Shown piece by piece: positions 14,883 to 24,805 of a stretch of DNA of 64,000 nt. How positions within the stretch are numbered: the stretch's first letter is position 1; every line of letters starts with the position of its first letter. The DNA lies in contig CAVVCU010000008.1 in assembly GCA_963746825.1 (NCBI GenBank), forward strand, positions 124,001 through 188,000, in the 5' to 3' direction. The notes under the pieces are model-generated. The model ran no database searches. It was not told the origin of the DNA and saw only the letters and a program-made list of their open reading frames with translations. The stretch is from JACVRW01 sp963746825 (GTDB lineage Bacteria > Actinomycetota > Thermoleophilia > Solirubrobacterales > Thermoleophilaceae). Position numbers and translations under genes: made by a program.

Positions 14883-16375
14883 GGAGGCTCGTCTACATCG
14901 GGCTGCTGGTGGCGATCCTGCCCTGGATCGTCATCGGGATCGTGCGCGAGGCGACCGACAACGACGCCGAGGACCACTACTTCGTGCGGGCCGTGTTCGA
15001 CAACGCCTCCACGCTGGTGCCCGGGGAGGACCTGAAGATCGCCGGCGCTCCGGTGGGTGTGGTGAGCGACATGGAGGTGACCGAGGAGAACCGGGCCGCG
15101 GTCACGCTGCGCATCGACGACGAGACGTTCACCCCGTTCAAGCAGGACGCCAAGTGCACGATCCGCCTGCAGGGGCTGATCGGGGAGCGCTTCGTGGAGT
15201 GCGAGCCGGGATCGACCGGCGCGCCGGCCCTGGAGACGATCCGCGACGGCGAGGAGGGCGAGGGCGAGCGCTTCCTGGGCGTCGAGAACACGAGCTCCCC
15301 CGTGGACCTCGACCTGATCAACAACACGCTGCGCCTGCCCTACCGCGAGCGCTTCGCCATCCTCCTCAACGAGCTCGGCGTGGGACTGGCGGGGCGCGGC
15401 AAGGAGCTCAACGAGGTCATCCACCGCGCCAATCCCGCGCTGCGCGAGACCGACGAGTTGCTCGCCATCCTGGCCGGCCAGAACCGCGTGCTGGCCCGCC
15501 TGGCCCGCAACTCCGACCGCGCGCTGGGCCCGCTGGCCCGCGAGCGCGAGCGCTTCGCGAACTTCATCGTCGAGGCCAACGACACCGGCGAGGCCACCGC
15601 GGAGCGGCGCACGGACATCCGGCGCGGAATCAACCGGCTGCCCGCCTTCCTGCGCGAGCTGCGGCTGCTGATGGTCGACCTCGAGGGCCTGACCGACCAG
15701 GGCACGCCCGTGCTCGACGACCTCGGCGCCGCCGCCCCCGATCTCGGCCGCCTCATCAAGGCGCAGGGCACGCTCGCCGACGCCTCGCGCGAATCCTTCC
15801 CGAGCCTGGGTGATGCGCTGGAGCGCGGGCGCCCGGCGCTGATCGAGGCGCGGCCGCTGATCCGGGACCTGGGCCGCCTGGGCGAGGAGCTGGCGCCGAC
15901 CTCGGTCAACCTCGACAACCTCACCCGCAGCCTCGACGAGACCGGCGCGATCGAGCGCATCAACGACTTCCTCTACTACGTGGCGCTCACCACCAACGGG
16001 TTCGACTCGCTGGGCCACTACTACCGGGCCGCGCTGGTGACCAACGCCTGCACCGAGTACTCGCTCCGGCCCCTCGGCGGGGAGTGCAACGCCAACTTCA
16101 ACCTTCAGTTCAGCCCCTCGCCGGCCGACGCCACCACGACCACCGCCAAGCTCGATCCCCAGCTGGCGCCCGAGCCCCAGGGCGAGCAGGACGGCAGCGT
16201 CGCGCCCACGGGCACGCTGCTCGAGGGCCTGCTGGGCGACGGCCCCGATCCCGAGCTGCAGCGCGAGCGCGAGGCCAACCTGGAGCGCCTGCGCCGCCAG
16301 GCCCAGGGCGGCTCGCCCGGCCTCGGCGCCGAGGAGCCGCTGCTCGACTACCTGCTCGGGGAGGAGGGCCAGTGA
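14879..16375 (+). CDS. Mce family protein 2 (MlaD domain)
   Basis: A 498-residue Mce protein. The N-terminal membrane helix (residues 4-22) is followed by the MlaD domain (YFVRAVFDNASTLVPGEDLK, then GAPVGVV) and a long alpha-helical needle region. It ends in a Pro/Gln/Glu-rich low-complexity tail of about 80 residues. A cysteine pair (in ACTEYS and GECNAN) lies after the helical part, as in several Mce proteins here. GTG start overlaps the previous stop by 4 bases (GTGA). Confidence 0.9.
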   Translation: MRRLVYIGLLVAILPWIVIGIVREATDNDAEDHYFVRAVFDNASTLVPGEDLKIAGAPVGVVSDMEVTEENRAAVTLRIDDETFTPFKQDAKCTIRLQGLIGERFVECEPGSTGAPALETIRDGEEGEGERFLGVENTSSPVDLDLINNTLRLPYRERFAILLNELGVGLAGRGKELNEVIHRANPALRETDELLAILAGQNRVLARLARNSDRALGPLARERERFANFIVEANDTGEATAERRTDIRRGINRLPAFLRELRLLMVDLEGLTDQGTPVLDDLGAAAPDLGRLIKAQGTLADASRESFPSLGDALERGRPALIEARPLIRDLGRLGEELAPTSVNLDNLTRSLDETGAIERINDFLYYVALTTNGFDSLGHYYRAALVTNACTEYSLRPLGGECNANFNLQFSPSPADATTTTAKLDPQLAPEPQGEQDGSVAPTGTLLEGLLGDGPDPELQREREANLERLRRQAQGGSPGLGAEEPLLDYLLGEEGQ

Positions 16376-17835
16376 GCCGGCGCTCCGGAGCGGCCCTGAG
16401 CGCGAGCCCCGTGCTGGTGGGCGCGGTGACCGTGCTCGTGACGATCGTGGCGGTCTTCCTGTCCTACAACGCCAACTCCGGCCTGCCGTTCGTGCCCACC
16501 TACGACCTCAAGGCCAACCTGCCCAACGCCGCTCAGCTGGTGGAGGGCTTCGAGGTGCGGATCGGCGGCGCGCGCGTGGGCGTGATCTCCGGCATCGAGC
16601 CCATGCAGCGCGAGGACGGCAGCACCTACGCCCAGGTGACGATGAAGCTCGACAAGCAGATCGAGCCGCTGCCCGCCGACTCGGTGCTGCTCGTGCGCCC
16701 GCGCTCGGCCCTCGGCCTGAAGTACATCGAGCTCGAGCCGGGGCGCCGGGGACCGGGCACGGAGGACCTCGATCCGGGCACGGTCATTCCCGTGCGCCAG
16801 GCGCGCACGCCGGTCGAGCTCGACGAGGTGTTCAACATGTTCGACGCCCCGGCCCGGGTGGGATCGCAGAACTCGCTCGACGGCTACGGCGGGGGGCTCG
16901 CCGGGCGCGGCCAGGACCTGAACACCGCGATCGAGGCCTTCGTGCCTCTGCTGCGCGACCTCGAGCCGGTGGCGCGCAACCTGTCGAGTCCCGATACGCG
17001 GCTCGACCGCTTCTTCCGCGAGCTGGGCGACGCCGCGGCCGAGGCCGCTCCGGTGGCCGAGGAGCAGGCCTCGCTGTTCGTGAACCTCGACATCTCGTTC
17101 AGCGCGCTGGCCTCGATCGCCCGGCCCTACCTCCAGGACACGATCAGCGAGAGCGTGCCCACCGAGGAGGTGGCGATCCGCGACTTCCCGCGCCAGCGCC
17201 CCTTCATCCGCAACCAGACCGCACTCTTTCGCGAGCTGCGGCCCGGCTTCGCCACGCTGCCGCGCTCGGCGCCGATCCTGGCCGACGCCTTCGAGGCGGG
17301 CACCGCCGTTCTGCCGCGCACCGTGCGCCTCAACGACGACCTGGCCGACGTGTTCGAGACCCTGGCCGACTTCTCCCAGGATCCGCTGGTGCGCCAGGGC
17401 GTCGACCAGCTCACGCTCCTGGCCGCGTCGCTGCGGCCCACCCTGCGCTTCCTCACGCCGGCCCAGACGGTCTGCAACTACGGCACGCTGTGGTTTCGCA
17501 ACGCGGCCAGCCTGCTCTCCGACGGCGACCCGAACGGGACCTGGCAGCGCTTCCAGGTGGTGGCCGCACCCAGCGTGCGCGGCTCGGGCATCTACGGGCC
17601 CAACAACGAGGCCCTGCCCTCCAACGCCCCGGCCGACGGGCCCCAGAACGAGAACCACCTCCACCTGAACCCCTACCCGAATACCGCAGCCCCCGGCCAG
17701 ACCAGGGAGTGCGAGGCCGGCAACGAGTACTTCGCGACCGGGGAGACCGTGATCGGCAACGTGCCCGGCAACGCGGGCACGAAGACCAGCGGGCAGGGCG
17801 GCCCTTCGATCACCAGCCTGGGGGCGACGCCATGA
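16372..17835 (+). CDS. Mce family protein 3 (MlaD domain)
   Basis: A 487-residue Mce protein starting at the GTG that overlaps the previous stop by 4 bases; the open frame extends further upstream but that part is shadow sequence of Mce 2. One membrane helix (about 12-32), MlaD domain (YDLKANLPNAAQLVEGFEVR, then GARVGVISG), helical needle, and a C-terminal Asn/Pro-rich region with an NHLHLNPYPN stretch and Cys residues. Third of six mce genes; expected to form part of a heterohexameric tunnel. Confidence 0.9.
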   Translation: MSRRSGAALSASPVLVGAVTVLVTIVAVFLSYNANSGLPFVPTYDLKANLPNAAQLVEGFEVRIGGARVGVISGIEPMQREDGSTYAQVTMKLDKQIEPLPADSVLLVRPRSALGLKYIELEPGRRGPGTEDLDPGTVIPVRQARTPVELDEVFNMFDAPARVGSQNSLDGYGGGLAGRGQDLNTAIEAFVPLLRDLEPVARNLSSPDTRLDRFFRELGDAAAEAAPVAEEQASLFVNLDISFSALASIARPYLQDTISESVPTEEVAIRDFPRQRPFIRNQTALFRELRPGFATLPRSAPILADAFEAGTAVLPRTVRLNDDLADVFETLADFSQDPLVRQGVDQLTLLAASLRPTLRFLTPAQTVCNYGTLWFRNAASLLSDGDPNGTWQRFQVVAAPSVRGSGIYGPNNEALPSNAPADGPQNENHLHLNPYPNTAAPGQTRECEAGNEYFATGETVIGNVPGNAGTKTSGQGGPSITSLGATP

Positions 17836-19284
17836 GGACGGCGCGCACCCGCGGGCGCCTCACCACCTTCCAGGCCGGGCTGATCGCCCTGGTGGTGATC
17901 GTGATCGCCACCTTCTTCGCGTTCACCAAGGACATCCCGTTCACCACGCCGTACCAGCTCAAGGCCCGCTTCGAGAACGCCCCGCCGATCCAGAGGGGAC
18001 AGGCGGTGCGCATCGCCGGCGTCGACGTGGGGAAGGTCGCCGCCGTCGAGCCCGTGGGCGGCGACTCGCCGGCGGTGACCGTGATCATGAAGCTCGAAGA
18101 GAGCGCTCTGCCCATCCACGAGGACGCGGAGATCAAGGTGCGCCCGCGCATCTTCTTCGAGGGCAACCTGTTCTTCGACCTCAAGCCGGGCACCCCGGGC
18201 GCCAAGGAGCTGGACGACGGCGCGACGATCCCCGCGTCGCAGACCTCGGCGCCCGTGCAGATCGATCAGGTGCTCGGCCTGCTGAACACCGACACGCGCG
18301 CGGACCTGCGCGAGCTGCTGGCGGGCTACGGTGGCGCGCTCAACGGCGAGCCCCAGCCCGGTGAGGACGACGACCAGGATCCCGATACCCAGGGCGAGAC
18401 GGCCGGCCAGGCGCTCAACGACTCGCTCGAGTACTCGGCCGAGGCGCTGCGGGGCGGCGCGATCCTAAACGACGCGACGCTCGGCTCCGAGACGCGCGAC
18501 CTGTCCAAGTTGATAGCGGGGCAGCAGCAGCATCTTCGCCGCTCTCTCGACCAACGAGACGCAGCTCAAGGACCTGATCACCAACTTCAACGTGACCATG
18601 AGCGCGCTGGCCGCGGAGGAGACCAACCTCCGTCAGACGATCCGCCTGCTGCCCCGCGTGCTTGAGGCCGCCAACCCGACGCTCGACTCACTGAACGCGG
18701 CCTTCCCGTCGACCCGGGCGTGGGCGCTCGAGATGATCCCCGGCGTCCGCGAGACCCCGGCGACGATCGCCGCCGGGCTGCCCTGGATCCGCCAGACCCG
18801 CGCCCTGCTCCAGCCCTCCGAGCTCCAGGGCCTCGTGAACGACCTCCAGCCCGCGGTCCGCGACTTCGCGGAGTTCACCGACGGCCAGGTCGACCTGCTG
18901 CCCGTGCTCGACCTGTTCAACCGCTGCCAGCTCCAGGTGATCCTGCCCACCGGCGAGACGCGCATCGACGACGGGGCGCTGTCAACCGGGCTGCGCAACT
19001 ACGAGGAGTTCTTCCAGGCCATGGTCGGGCTGACCGGCGAATCTCAAGGCTTCGACGGAAACGGCTCGTACACCCGCTTCCAGTCGGCCGGCGGCGGCTA
19101 CCCGGTCAGGATCCCGCCGCTGGGAGCGCAGTACCGCGAGGGGCTGTTCGGCTCGGCGGCGGCTCCGCCGCTCGGCACCCGCCCGGCGCGCGGACCCAAG
19201 CCCGGGCGCTACGCCGAGAACGTTCCCTGCCACACCCAGCAGCCACCGGACCTCAACGCGGCGCAGATCGGGGCGGGCCCGTGA
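17832..19284 (+). CDS. Mce family protein 4 (MlaD domain), apparent frameshift
   Basis: Starts ATG at 17832, overlapping Mce 3 by 4 bases. The first frame gives the membrane helix, the MlaD domain (YQLKARFENAPPIQRGQAVR, then GVDVGKV) and the first helical part to about residue 230. The protein then continues in the next frame as SSSIFAALSTNETQLKDL and on to GAGP at 19284. The span is 1453 bases, one more than a multiple of three, and the break falls on the GGGG run at 18518-18521; removing one G restores a 483-residue Mce protein of normal length. A homopolymer sequencing error is the simplest explanation. An acidic insert of about 20 residues follows the MlaD domain. Confidence 0.85.
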
Positions 19285-20657
19285 GGCGCCAGATCCGCGA
19301 GCAACTGCCGGTGTTCGTGTCCGTGATCGTGCTGTTCGTGATCGCCGTGGTGATCGGCGGCTACATCCTCTCCAACCAGCGCTTCTACCTGCCGGGCTGG
19401 GTGCCGGTGCTCGGAACCGAGTTCTACACGGTGGAGGCCGAGCTCTCGACCGCTCAGGCCGTGGTGCCCGGCCAGGGCCAGACGGTGAACATCGCCGGGG
19501 TCAAGGTGGGCGAGGTGGGTGCGGTTTCGCTCGAGAACGGCCGGGCCGTGGTGACCATGCAGATCAGGGACGAGTACCGGCCGATCTACCGCGACGCCAC
19601 CATTCTGCTGCGGCCGAAGACCGGCCTGAAGGACATGTTCCTCTCGCTCGATCCCGGCACCGAGGAGTCGGGCGACCTGCCCGAGGGCGGGCGTGTGACC
19701 CAGGCCAACACGCTGCCCGACGTGAACGCCGACGAGGTGCTGGCCCAGCTCGACGGCGACACGCGCACCTACGTGCGCATCCTGCTCAACGAGGGCGCCC
19801 TCGCCTTCGACGACGAGGCCACCGGGGCGTCGGAGCGCTACGACCAGACCGCCGAGCAGGACCTGCGCGAGACCTTCAAGCGTTTCGAGCCCACCGCACG
19901 CGACGGGGCGCGCTTCACCCGCCTGCTGGCCAAGCGGCGGGGCAACATCAGGCGCGTGATCCACAATTTCCAGCTGCTCTCCACCGCGCTCGCGCGGCGC
20001 GACGACCAGCTGGCCTCGCTGGTCGACTCGGCCAACGCCAACTTCGAGGCGTTCGCGTCCGAGGAGGCGGCCCTGCGCGAGGCCCTGCGCGAGTTCCCGC
20101 CGGCGCTCTCCCAGACCGAGACCACGCTGGCCAAGGCCGAGGGGCTGGCCGACGAGCTGGGGCCGGCGCTGGAGCGCCTGCGGCCCTTCGCGCGTGAGCT
20201 CAAGCCGGCTCTGGAGAAGACCCAGCCCTTCTTCCGCGAGACCACGCCCATCGTGCGCGAGCAGATCCGCCCCTTCGCCCGCGACGTGCAGCCCACGATT
20301 CGCGACCTGCGCCGCACGACCGAGGACCTCGCCGTGGTCACGCCGCGCCTCAACAGCAGCTTCAAGGTGCTGAACAAGTTCTTCAACACCCTGGCCTACA
20401 ACCCGCGCGGCGCCACCGAGCCCTATCTGTTCTGGAGCGGCTGGGGGGCGCACTCCGGCGCGACCCTGTGGTCCCTGCAGGACGCCCACGGGCCGATTCG
20501 CCGCGGCATCGTCTTCGTGGGCTGCCCCACCTACGGCTCGCTCGAGCAGATCATCATCGGCAACCCGCAGCTCGGCGTGCCCACCCAGCTGCTCAACCTC
20601 CCGCCCGAGGGCGAGGCCTGCCCGAACAACATTCCCCCGGACGTGATCCCGCCGTGA
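19281..20657 (+). CDS. Mce family protein 5 (MlaD domain)
   Basis: A 458-residue Mce protein from a GTG that overlaps the previous stop by 4 bases. One membrane helix (about 12-32), MlaD domain (FYTVEAELSTAQAVVPGQGQ, then GVKVGEVGAV), followed by a long needle region with clear repeated amphipathic helices: L-R-P-F-A-R-E-L-K-P-A-L and related units at about 290-350. It ends with a C-terminal segment containing two Cys (VGCPTYG, EACPNN). Fifth of six. Confidence 0.9.
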   Translation: MRRQIREQLPVFVSVIVLFVIAVVIGGYILSNQRFYLPGWVPVLGTEFYTVEAELSTAQAVVPGQGQTVNIAGVKVGEVGAVSLENGRAVVTMQIRDEYRPIYRDATILLRPKTGLKDMFLSLDPGTEESGDLPEGGRVTQANTLPDVNADEVLAQLDGDTRTYVRILLNEGALAFDDEATGASERYDQTAEQDLRETFKRFEPTARDGARFTRLLAKRRGNIRRVIHNFQLLSTALARRDDQLASLVDSANANFEAFASEEAALREALREFPPALSQTETTLAKAEGLADELGPALERLRPFARELKPALEKTQPFFRETTPIVREQIRPFARDVQPTIRDLRRTTEDLAVVTPRLNSSFKVLNKFFNTLAYNPRGATEPYLFWSGWGAHSGATLWSLQDAHGPIRRGIVFVGCPTYGSLEQIIIGNPQLGVPTQLLNLPPEGEACPNNIPPDVIPP

Positions 20658-22159
20658 TCAAGCAGACGCCCAGCCTCGGCCGGATCCTCGCCATGGTGGC
20701 GTTCGCGCTGTCCTGCTTCGGCATCCTGATCTTCCTGTGGCTGAACTTCGGCGGCTCGGTGCCGCTGCGGCCCGAGGGCTACCGCCTGGAGGTGCAGTTC
20801 CCCGAGGCCACCCAGCTCGCCCAGGAGGCCGACGTGCGCATCTCCGGCGTGCGCGTCGGCAAGGTGAAGAGGACTCAGCCCAACGAGATCACCGGCCTGA
20901 CCGACACGGTGCTCGAGATCGATGCCCGCTACGCCCCGATCCCCAGGGACACCCGGGCCATCCTGCGCCAGAAGACCCTGCTGGGCGAGACGTACGTCGA
21001 GCTCAGCCCCGGCACCGGCGGGCCGGCCGAGGACATGCTGAGCGACGGCGGCCGCCTGCCCGCCGGCCAGGTGGCCGAGACCGTCCAGCTCGACGAGATC
21101 CTGCGCACCTTCGATCCCGAGACACGGCGGGCCTTCTCGGTCTGGCTCGACCAGCAGGGCCAGGCCGTGCAGGGCCAGGCTCAGCAGATCAACGACTCGC
21201 TGGCCCTGCTCACGCCCTTCGCGGAGGAGACCGACGACGTGCTGAAGGTGCTCCGCGTGCAGGGCGGCGCCACGCGCCGGCTCGTGCGCGACACCGGCGT
21301 GGTGTTCGAGGCGCTCACCGAGCGCAAGGGTCAGTTCCGCGATCTGATCTCGAACTCGAACCGGGTGTGGGAGGCGGTGGCCGCCCGCGATGCCGAGCTG
21401 GCCGACACCTTCCGCGTGTTCCCGACCTTCCTGCGCGAGAGCCGCACCACCACCGAGCGCACCACACGGTTCGCGCTCGAGGCCGACCCGCTGGTCGACC
21501 AGCTTCGCCCCGCCGCGCGCGAGCTCTCGCCGACCCTGATCGACCTCGACCGCCTGGCGCCCGACCTGCGCGGCTTCTTCCGCGATCTCGACCCGCTCGT
21601 GCGCGTGTCACGCCGCGGCCTTCCCGCCACCGAGCAGGTGCTCGACAACACCCGGCCGATCCTGGCCCGCCTCGATCCGTTCCTGCGCCAGCTCACCCCG
21701 GTGGTCGACTACCTGGGCCTCTACCGGCGCGAGATCGCCGCCTTCTTCGGCAACGACGCGGCCGCCACCCAGGCGGCCGGCACCGGCTTCTCCTCGAGCG
21801 ACTCCATCCACTTCCTGCGCGTGATGAACCCGCTCAACCCGGAGACCATGACCGGCTACCCGACTCGCCTCGGGACGAGTCGCTCGAACGCCTACACCGA
21901 GCCGGGCGCCTACGACCGCCTGGGCCGCGGCGAGCCGCTGCCCGTGTTCGGCAGCTACCTGTGCACGGCCAACCCCACGCCCACGCCGCCGCCGGCCAAC
22001 GCCTTCCTCTCCGAGAAGCTGGCCACCGAGATCCGGCAGTACGTGTTCGGCATCGGGAACGGCGCCGAGGGCCGGGCGCCGCCGTGCGTGGAGCAGGCGC
22101 CGCTGGGCAACATCGTCGGCCAGCCGGGACGCTTCCCGCAGCTGCAGCCCCTGCCGTGA
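20654..22159 (+). CDS. Mce family protein 6 (MlaD domain)
   Basis: A 501-residue Mce protein from a GTG overlapping the previous stop by 4 bases. One membrane helix (about 11-31), MlaD domain (YRLEVQFPEATQLAQEADVR, then GVRVGKV), a helical needle with repeated LDPxL/LRPxxREL units, and a C-terminal region with a Pro/Thr-rich segment and two Cys. It completes the six-gene mce set (A-F equivalents); six different subunits agree with a heterohexamer as in actinobacterial Mce1. The substrate is not predictable. Confidence 0.9.
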   Translation: MIKQTPSLGRILAMVAFALSCFGILIFLWLNFGGSVPLRPEGYRLEVQFPEATQLAQEADVRISGVRVGKVKRTQPNEITGLTDTVLEIDARYAPIPRDTRAILRQKTLLGETYVELSPGTGGPAEDMLSDGGRLPAGQVAETVQLDEILRTFDPETRRAFSVWLDQQGQAVQGQAQQINDSLALLTPFAEETDDVLKVLRVQGGATRRLVRDTGVVFEALTERKGQFRDLISNSNRVWEAVAARDAELADTFRVFPTFLRESRTTTERTTRFALEADPLVDQLRPAARELSPTLIDLDRLAPDLRGFFRDLDPLVRVSRRGLPATEQVLDNTRPILARLDPFLRQLTPVVDYLGLYRREIAAFFGNDAAATQAAGTGFSSSDSIHFLRVMNPLNPETMTGYPTRLGTSRSNAYTEPGAYDRLGRGEPLPVFGSYLCTANPTPTPPPANAFLSEKLATEIRQYVFGIGNGAEGRAPPCVEQAPLGNIVGQPGRFPQLQPLP

Positions 22160-22186
22160 GCAGGGCGTTCTCCTAAGCTCAGCGGG

Positions 22187-24805
22187 GTGAGAGAGGGCCA
22201 AGTCCTGGCGCGGCTGGTCGGCGCGCTCACGCGCCGCCCGCTGGTGGTGTTGGGAGTCACCGCCGTGCTCGCGCTGGCCGGCGCGGGACTGGCGCTGCGC
22301 CTCGAGCCGAGCGCCTCGATCGGGACGCTCGTGGACAGCGGCTCGGAGACCTTTCGCGACACCGAGCGCTTCAAGCAGGACTTCGGCGACGAGTCGGTGC
22401 TGGTGCTGGCACGGGGCGAGCTCTCCCGGACGGTGCTCACCGACGACCTGGGCCGCCTGCTGCGTCTCGAGGGCTGCCTGTCGGGCAACGTGCCGGAGAA
22501 GGGCCTCGCGGAGCTGCCGCCGGTGTGCCGTGAGATCGCCGAGCTGAATCCGGCCAAGGTTGTGTTCGGGCCGGCCACGTTCATCAACACCGCGGTCAAC
22601 CAGATCGGCACCGAGTTCGTGCGGCGCGATCGCGAGAGCCGCCGGCAGGCGCGCCAGGCCGCGACGGCGGCGCGCCGGCTGTCGGAGCGCCGTGGTGACC
22701 CTCCCGCCGAACAGGAGCGCCTGGCCGAGGCCGCGTCGTCGGCGGTCAGGACTCAGTTCACCCAGCAGATCCTGCAGCTCGCCCTGCGCTACGGAATCAG
22801 CGGGGTCCCGCGCATCGACGACGCCGCCTTCGTCTCGAGCCTGGTGTTCGCCTCCGGCGAGGTGGGGGTGCCGAAGTCGCGCTTCGCCTACCTGTTCCCC
22901 TCCGAGAACGCGGCGATGATCACCATCCGGATGCGGCCCGACCTCTCCGACGCCGAGCGCCGGCGGGCGATCGGGCTGTTTCGCGAGGCGACGGAGGAGA
23001 AGCTCTTCCGCCCCCGTCAGGGCGCGCAGTACATCGTCACCGGGCTGCCCGTGGTGGTCGAGGGCCTCGCCGACGCGGTGCAGAGCGCGATCCTGGTGCT
23101 GCTCGGCGCGGCTCTGGTGCTGATGGCGGCCACGCTCGCGCTGGTCTTTCGCTCGCGCCTGCGCCTGCTTCCGCTCGGCCTGGCGCTCGCGGCGGCGGCG
23201 ATGACCTTCGGGGCGCTCTCGCTCGCCGGCGGCAGTCTCACGATGGCCTCAATAGCGGTATTGCCCGTGTTGATCGGGCTGGCCGTGGACTACGCGATCC
23301 AGTTCCAGGCCCGATTCGACGAGGCCGCGGAGAGCGGCGCGGACGAGCCGGCCGTGGAGGCCGCGCGGGCGGGCGGGCCCACCATCGTCAGCGCAGGGGT
23401 GGCCACGGCCGTGGGCTTTCTCGTGCTTCTGCTCTCGCCGGTGCCGATGGTGCGCGGCTTCGGCGCGCTGCTCGTGCTCGGCATCGGCCTGGCCCTGCTG
23501 TGCGCCATCGGCGCGGGCTTCGCCGCGCTGGTGCGCTTCGGGGCGCGCACGCCGGCACGGGCGCCGCGGGCCCGCCCGCGCTGGCTCGACCATCCGCGGG
23601 TGCGCGCGGTGGGCGAAAGGCTGGCCGACCGCTCGTGGCGGGCGCTCGGCCTGGCGCTCACCCGTCCCCGGCAGGTGCTCGCGGTGGGCCTGGCGGTGGC
23701 GGTGGTGGGGCTGGCGCTCGACACTCAGAGCGAGGTGGTGTCCGACGTGCGCGAGCTCGTGCCCCGCGACCTGCAGGCGCTCAAGGACGTGAACGTGCTC
23801 CAGGCCGAGACCGGCGTGGCCGGCGAGATCGACGTGACCGTGCGCGCCGAGGACATCACCGATCCCGAGGTGGTGGCCTGGATGACCCGCTTCCAGGACC
23901 AGGTACTGCGCGCCAACGGCTACCGGCCGGGCAAGCGCTGCACCCAGAAGCGAAATCCGCCCGAGCTGTGCCCGGCGCTCTCGCTCCCCGACCTCTTCAG
24001 CGGCTCGGCGACCGGCCAGGCTGACGCCGGTCAGCTGCTCGACGCGGTGCCCCCCTATTTCTCGCAGGGGGTGGTGACCGCGGACCGACGGACGGCGAAC
24101 CTCGCCTTCGGCATCAGGCTGATGCCGCTGGCCCGCCAGAAGGAGGTGGTCGACGACCTGGAGGAGCGCCTCGATCCGCCGCCTGGCGTCACGGCCAGCG
24201 TGGTCGGCCTGCCGGTGCTCGCGGCGGAGGCCAACGCCGCGCTGTCCTCGCCCTGGCGGCGCGGGTTGACGCTCCTGGCGGCGCTCGCCGCCGTCTTCCT
24301 GGTGCTCCTGCTGGTGCGCCGCTCGGCCCGGGAGGCCGCGGTGCCGCTCATCCCCATCGCGCTGGCCACCGGCTGGTCGGCCGGCGTGCTGTTCTGCCTC
24401 GGCCTCCTGCCCGGCGCCCTGGAGGTGGACCTCAACCCGATGTCGGTGACGCTCGGGGCGCTGGTGATCGCCATCTCCACCGAGTTCAGCGTGCTGCTCT
24501 CCTCGCGCTACCGCCAGGAGCGCGACGCGGGGGCGGGCCCGGCCCGCGCGGTCGAGCTGGCCTACGCCTCCACCGGCGCGGCGGTGCTGGCGTCGGGCGC
24601 CACCGCGATCGCCGGCTTCGCGGCTCTGATCTTCTCCGACATCCGCATGCTGCGCGACTTCGGCATCGTGACCGTGGTGGACCTGTCCGTGTCGCTGGTG
24701 GGCGTGATGATCGTGCTGCCGGCGGCACTGATGTGGGCCGAGGAGCATGAATCGTTCAGCCTGCGCCTGCGGTCGCTGCGACCGACGAGGATGGACGCCT
24801 CGTGA
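22187..24805 (+). CDS. RND/MMPL-family transporter
   Basis: An 872-residue RND-superfamily protein with the duplicated layout: one N-terminal helix, a periplasmic loop, five to six helices (about 290-430), a cytoplasmic Arg-rich linker, then a second helix, loop and helix block. The sterol-sensing/MMPL signature GLAVDYAIQFQARF is in the first block and AISTEFSVLLSSRYRQE in the second. Each periplasmic loop carries a close Cys pair (one near residue 91-107, another near 585-598). HpnN and MmpL relatives move lipids. It begins 27 bases after the last mce gene, so it likely works with the Mce importer, for example exporting or moving the same lipid class; that is inference. Confidence 0.87.
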   Translation: MREGQVLARLVGALTRRPLVVLGVTAVLALAGAGLALRLEPSASIGTLVDSGSETFRDTERFKQDFGDESVLVLARGELSRTVLTDDLGRLLRLEGCLSGNVPEKGLAELPPVCREIAELNPAKVVFGPATFINTAVNQIGTEFVRRDRESRRQARQAATAARRLSERRGDPPAEQERLAEAASSAVRTQFTQQILQLALRYGISGVPRIDDAAFVSSLVFASGEVGVPKSRFAYLFPSENAAMITIRMRPDLSDAERRRAIGLFREATEEKLFRPRQGAQYIVTGLPVVVEGLADAVQSAILVLLGAALVLMAATLALVFRSRLRLLPLGLALAAAAMTFGALSLAGGSLTMASIAVLPVLIGLAVDYAIQFQARFDEAAESGADEPAVEAARAGGPTIVSAGVATAVGFLVLLLSPVPMVRGFGALLVLGIGLALLCAIGAGFAALVRFGARTPARAPRARPRWLDHPRVRAVGERLADRSWRALGLALTRPRQVLAVGLAVAVVGLALDTQSEVVSDVRELVPRDLQALKDVNVLQAETGVAGEIDVTVRAEDITDPEVVAWMTRFQDQVLRANGYRPGKRCTQKRNPPELCPALSLPDLFSGSATGQADAGQLLDAVPPYFSQGVVTADRRTANLAFGIRLMPLARQKEVVDDLEERLDPPPGVTASVVGLPVLAAEANAALSSPWRRGLTLLAALAAVFLVLLLVRRSAREAAVPLIPIALATGWSAGVLFCLGLLPGALEVDLNPMSVTLGALVIAISTEFSVLLSSRYRQERDAGAGPARAVELAYASTGAAVLASGATAIAGFAALIFSDIRMLRDFGIVTVVDLSVSLVGVMIVLPAALMWAEEHESFSLRLRSLRPTRMDAS

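Noticed and set aside
16084..16371. Upstream extension of the third mce reading frame
   Set aside because: It overlaps the second mce gene completely and has no homology; the GTG at 16372 with a 4-base overlap is the true start.
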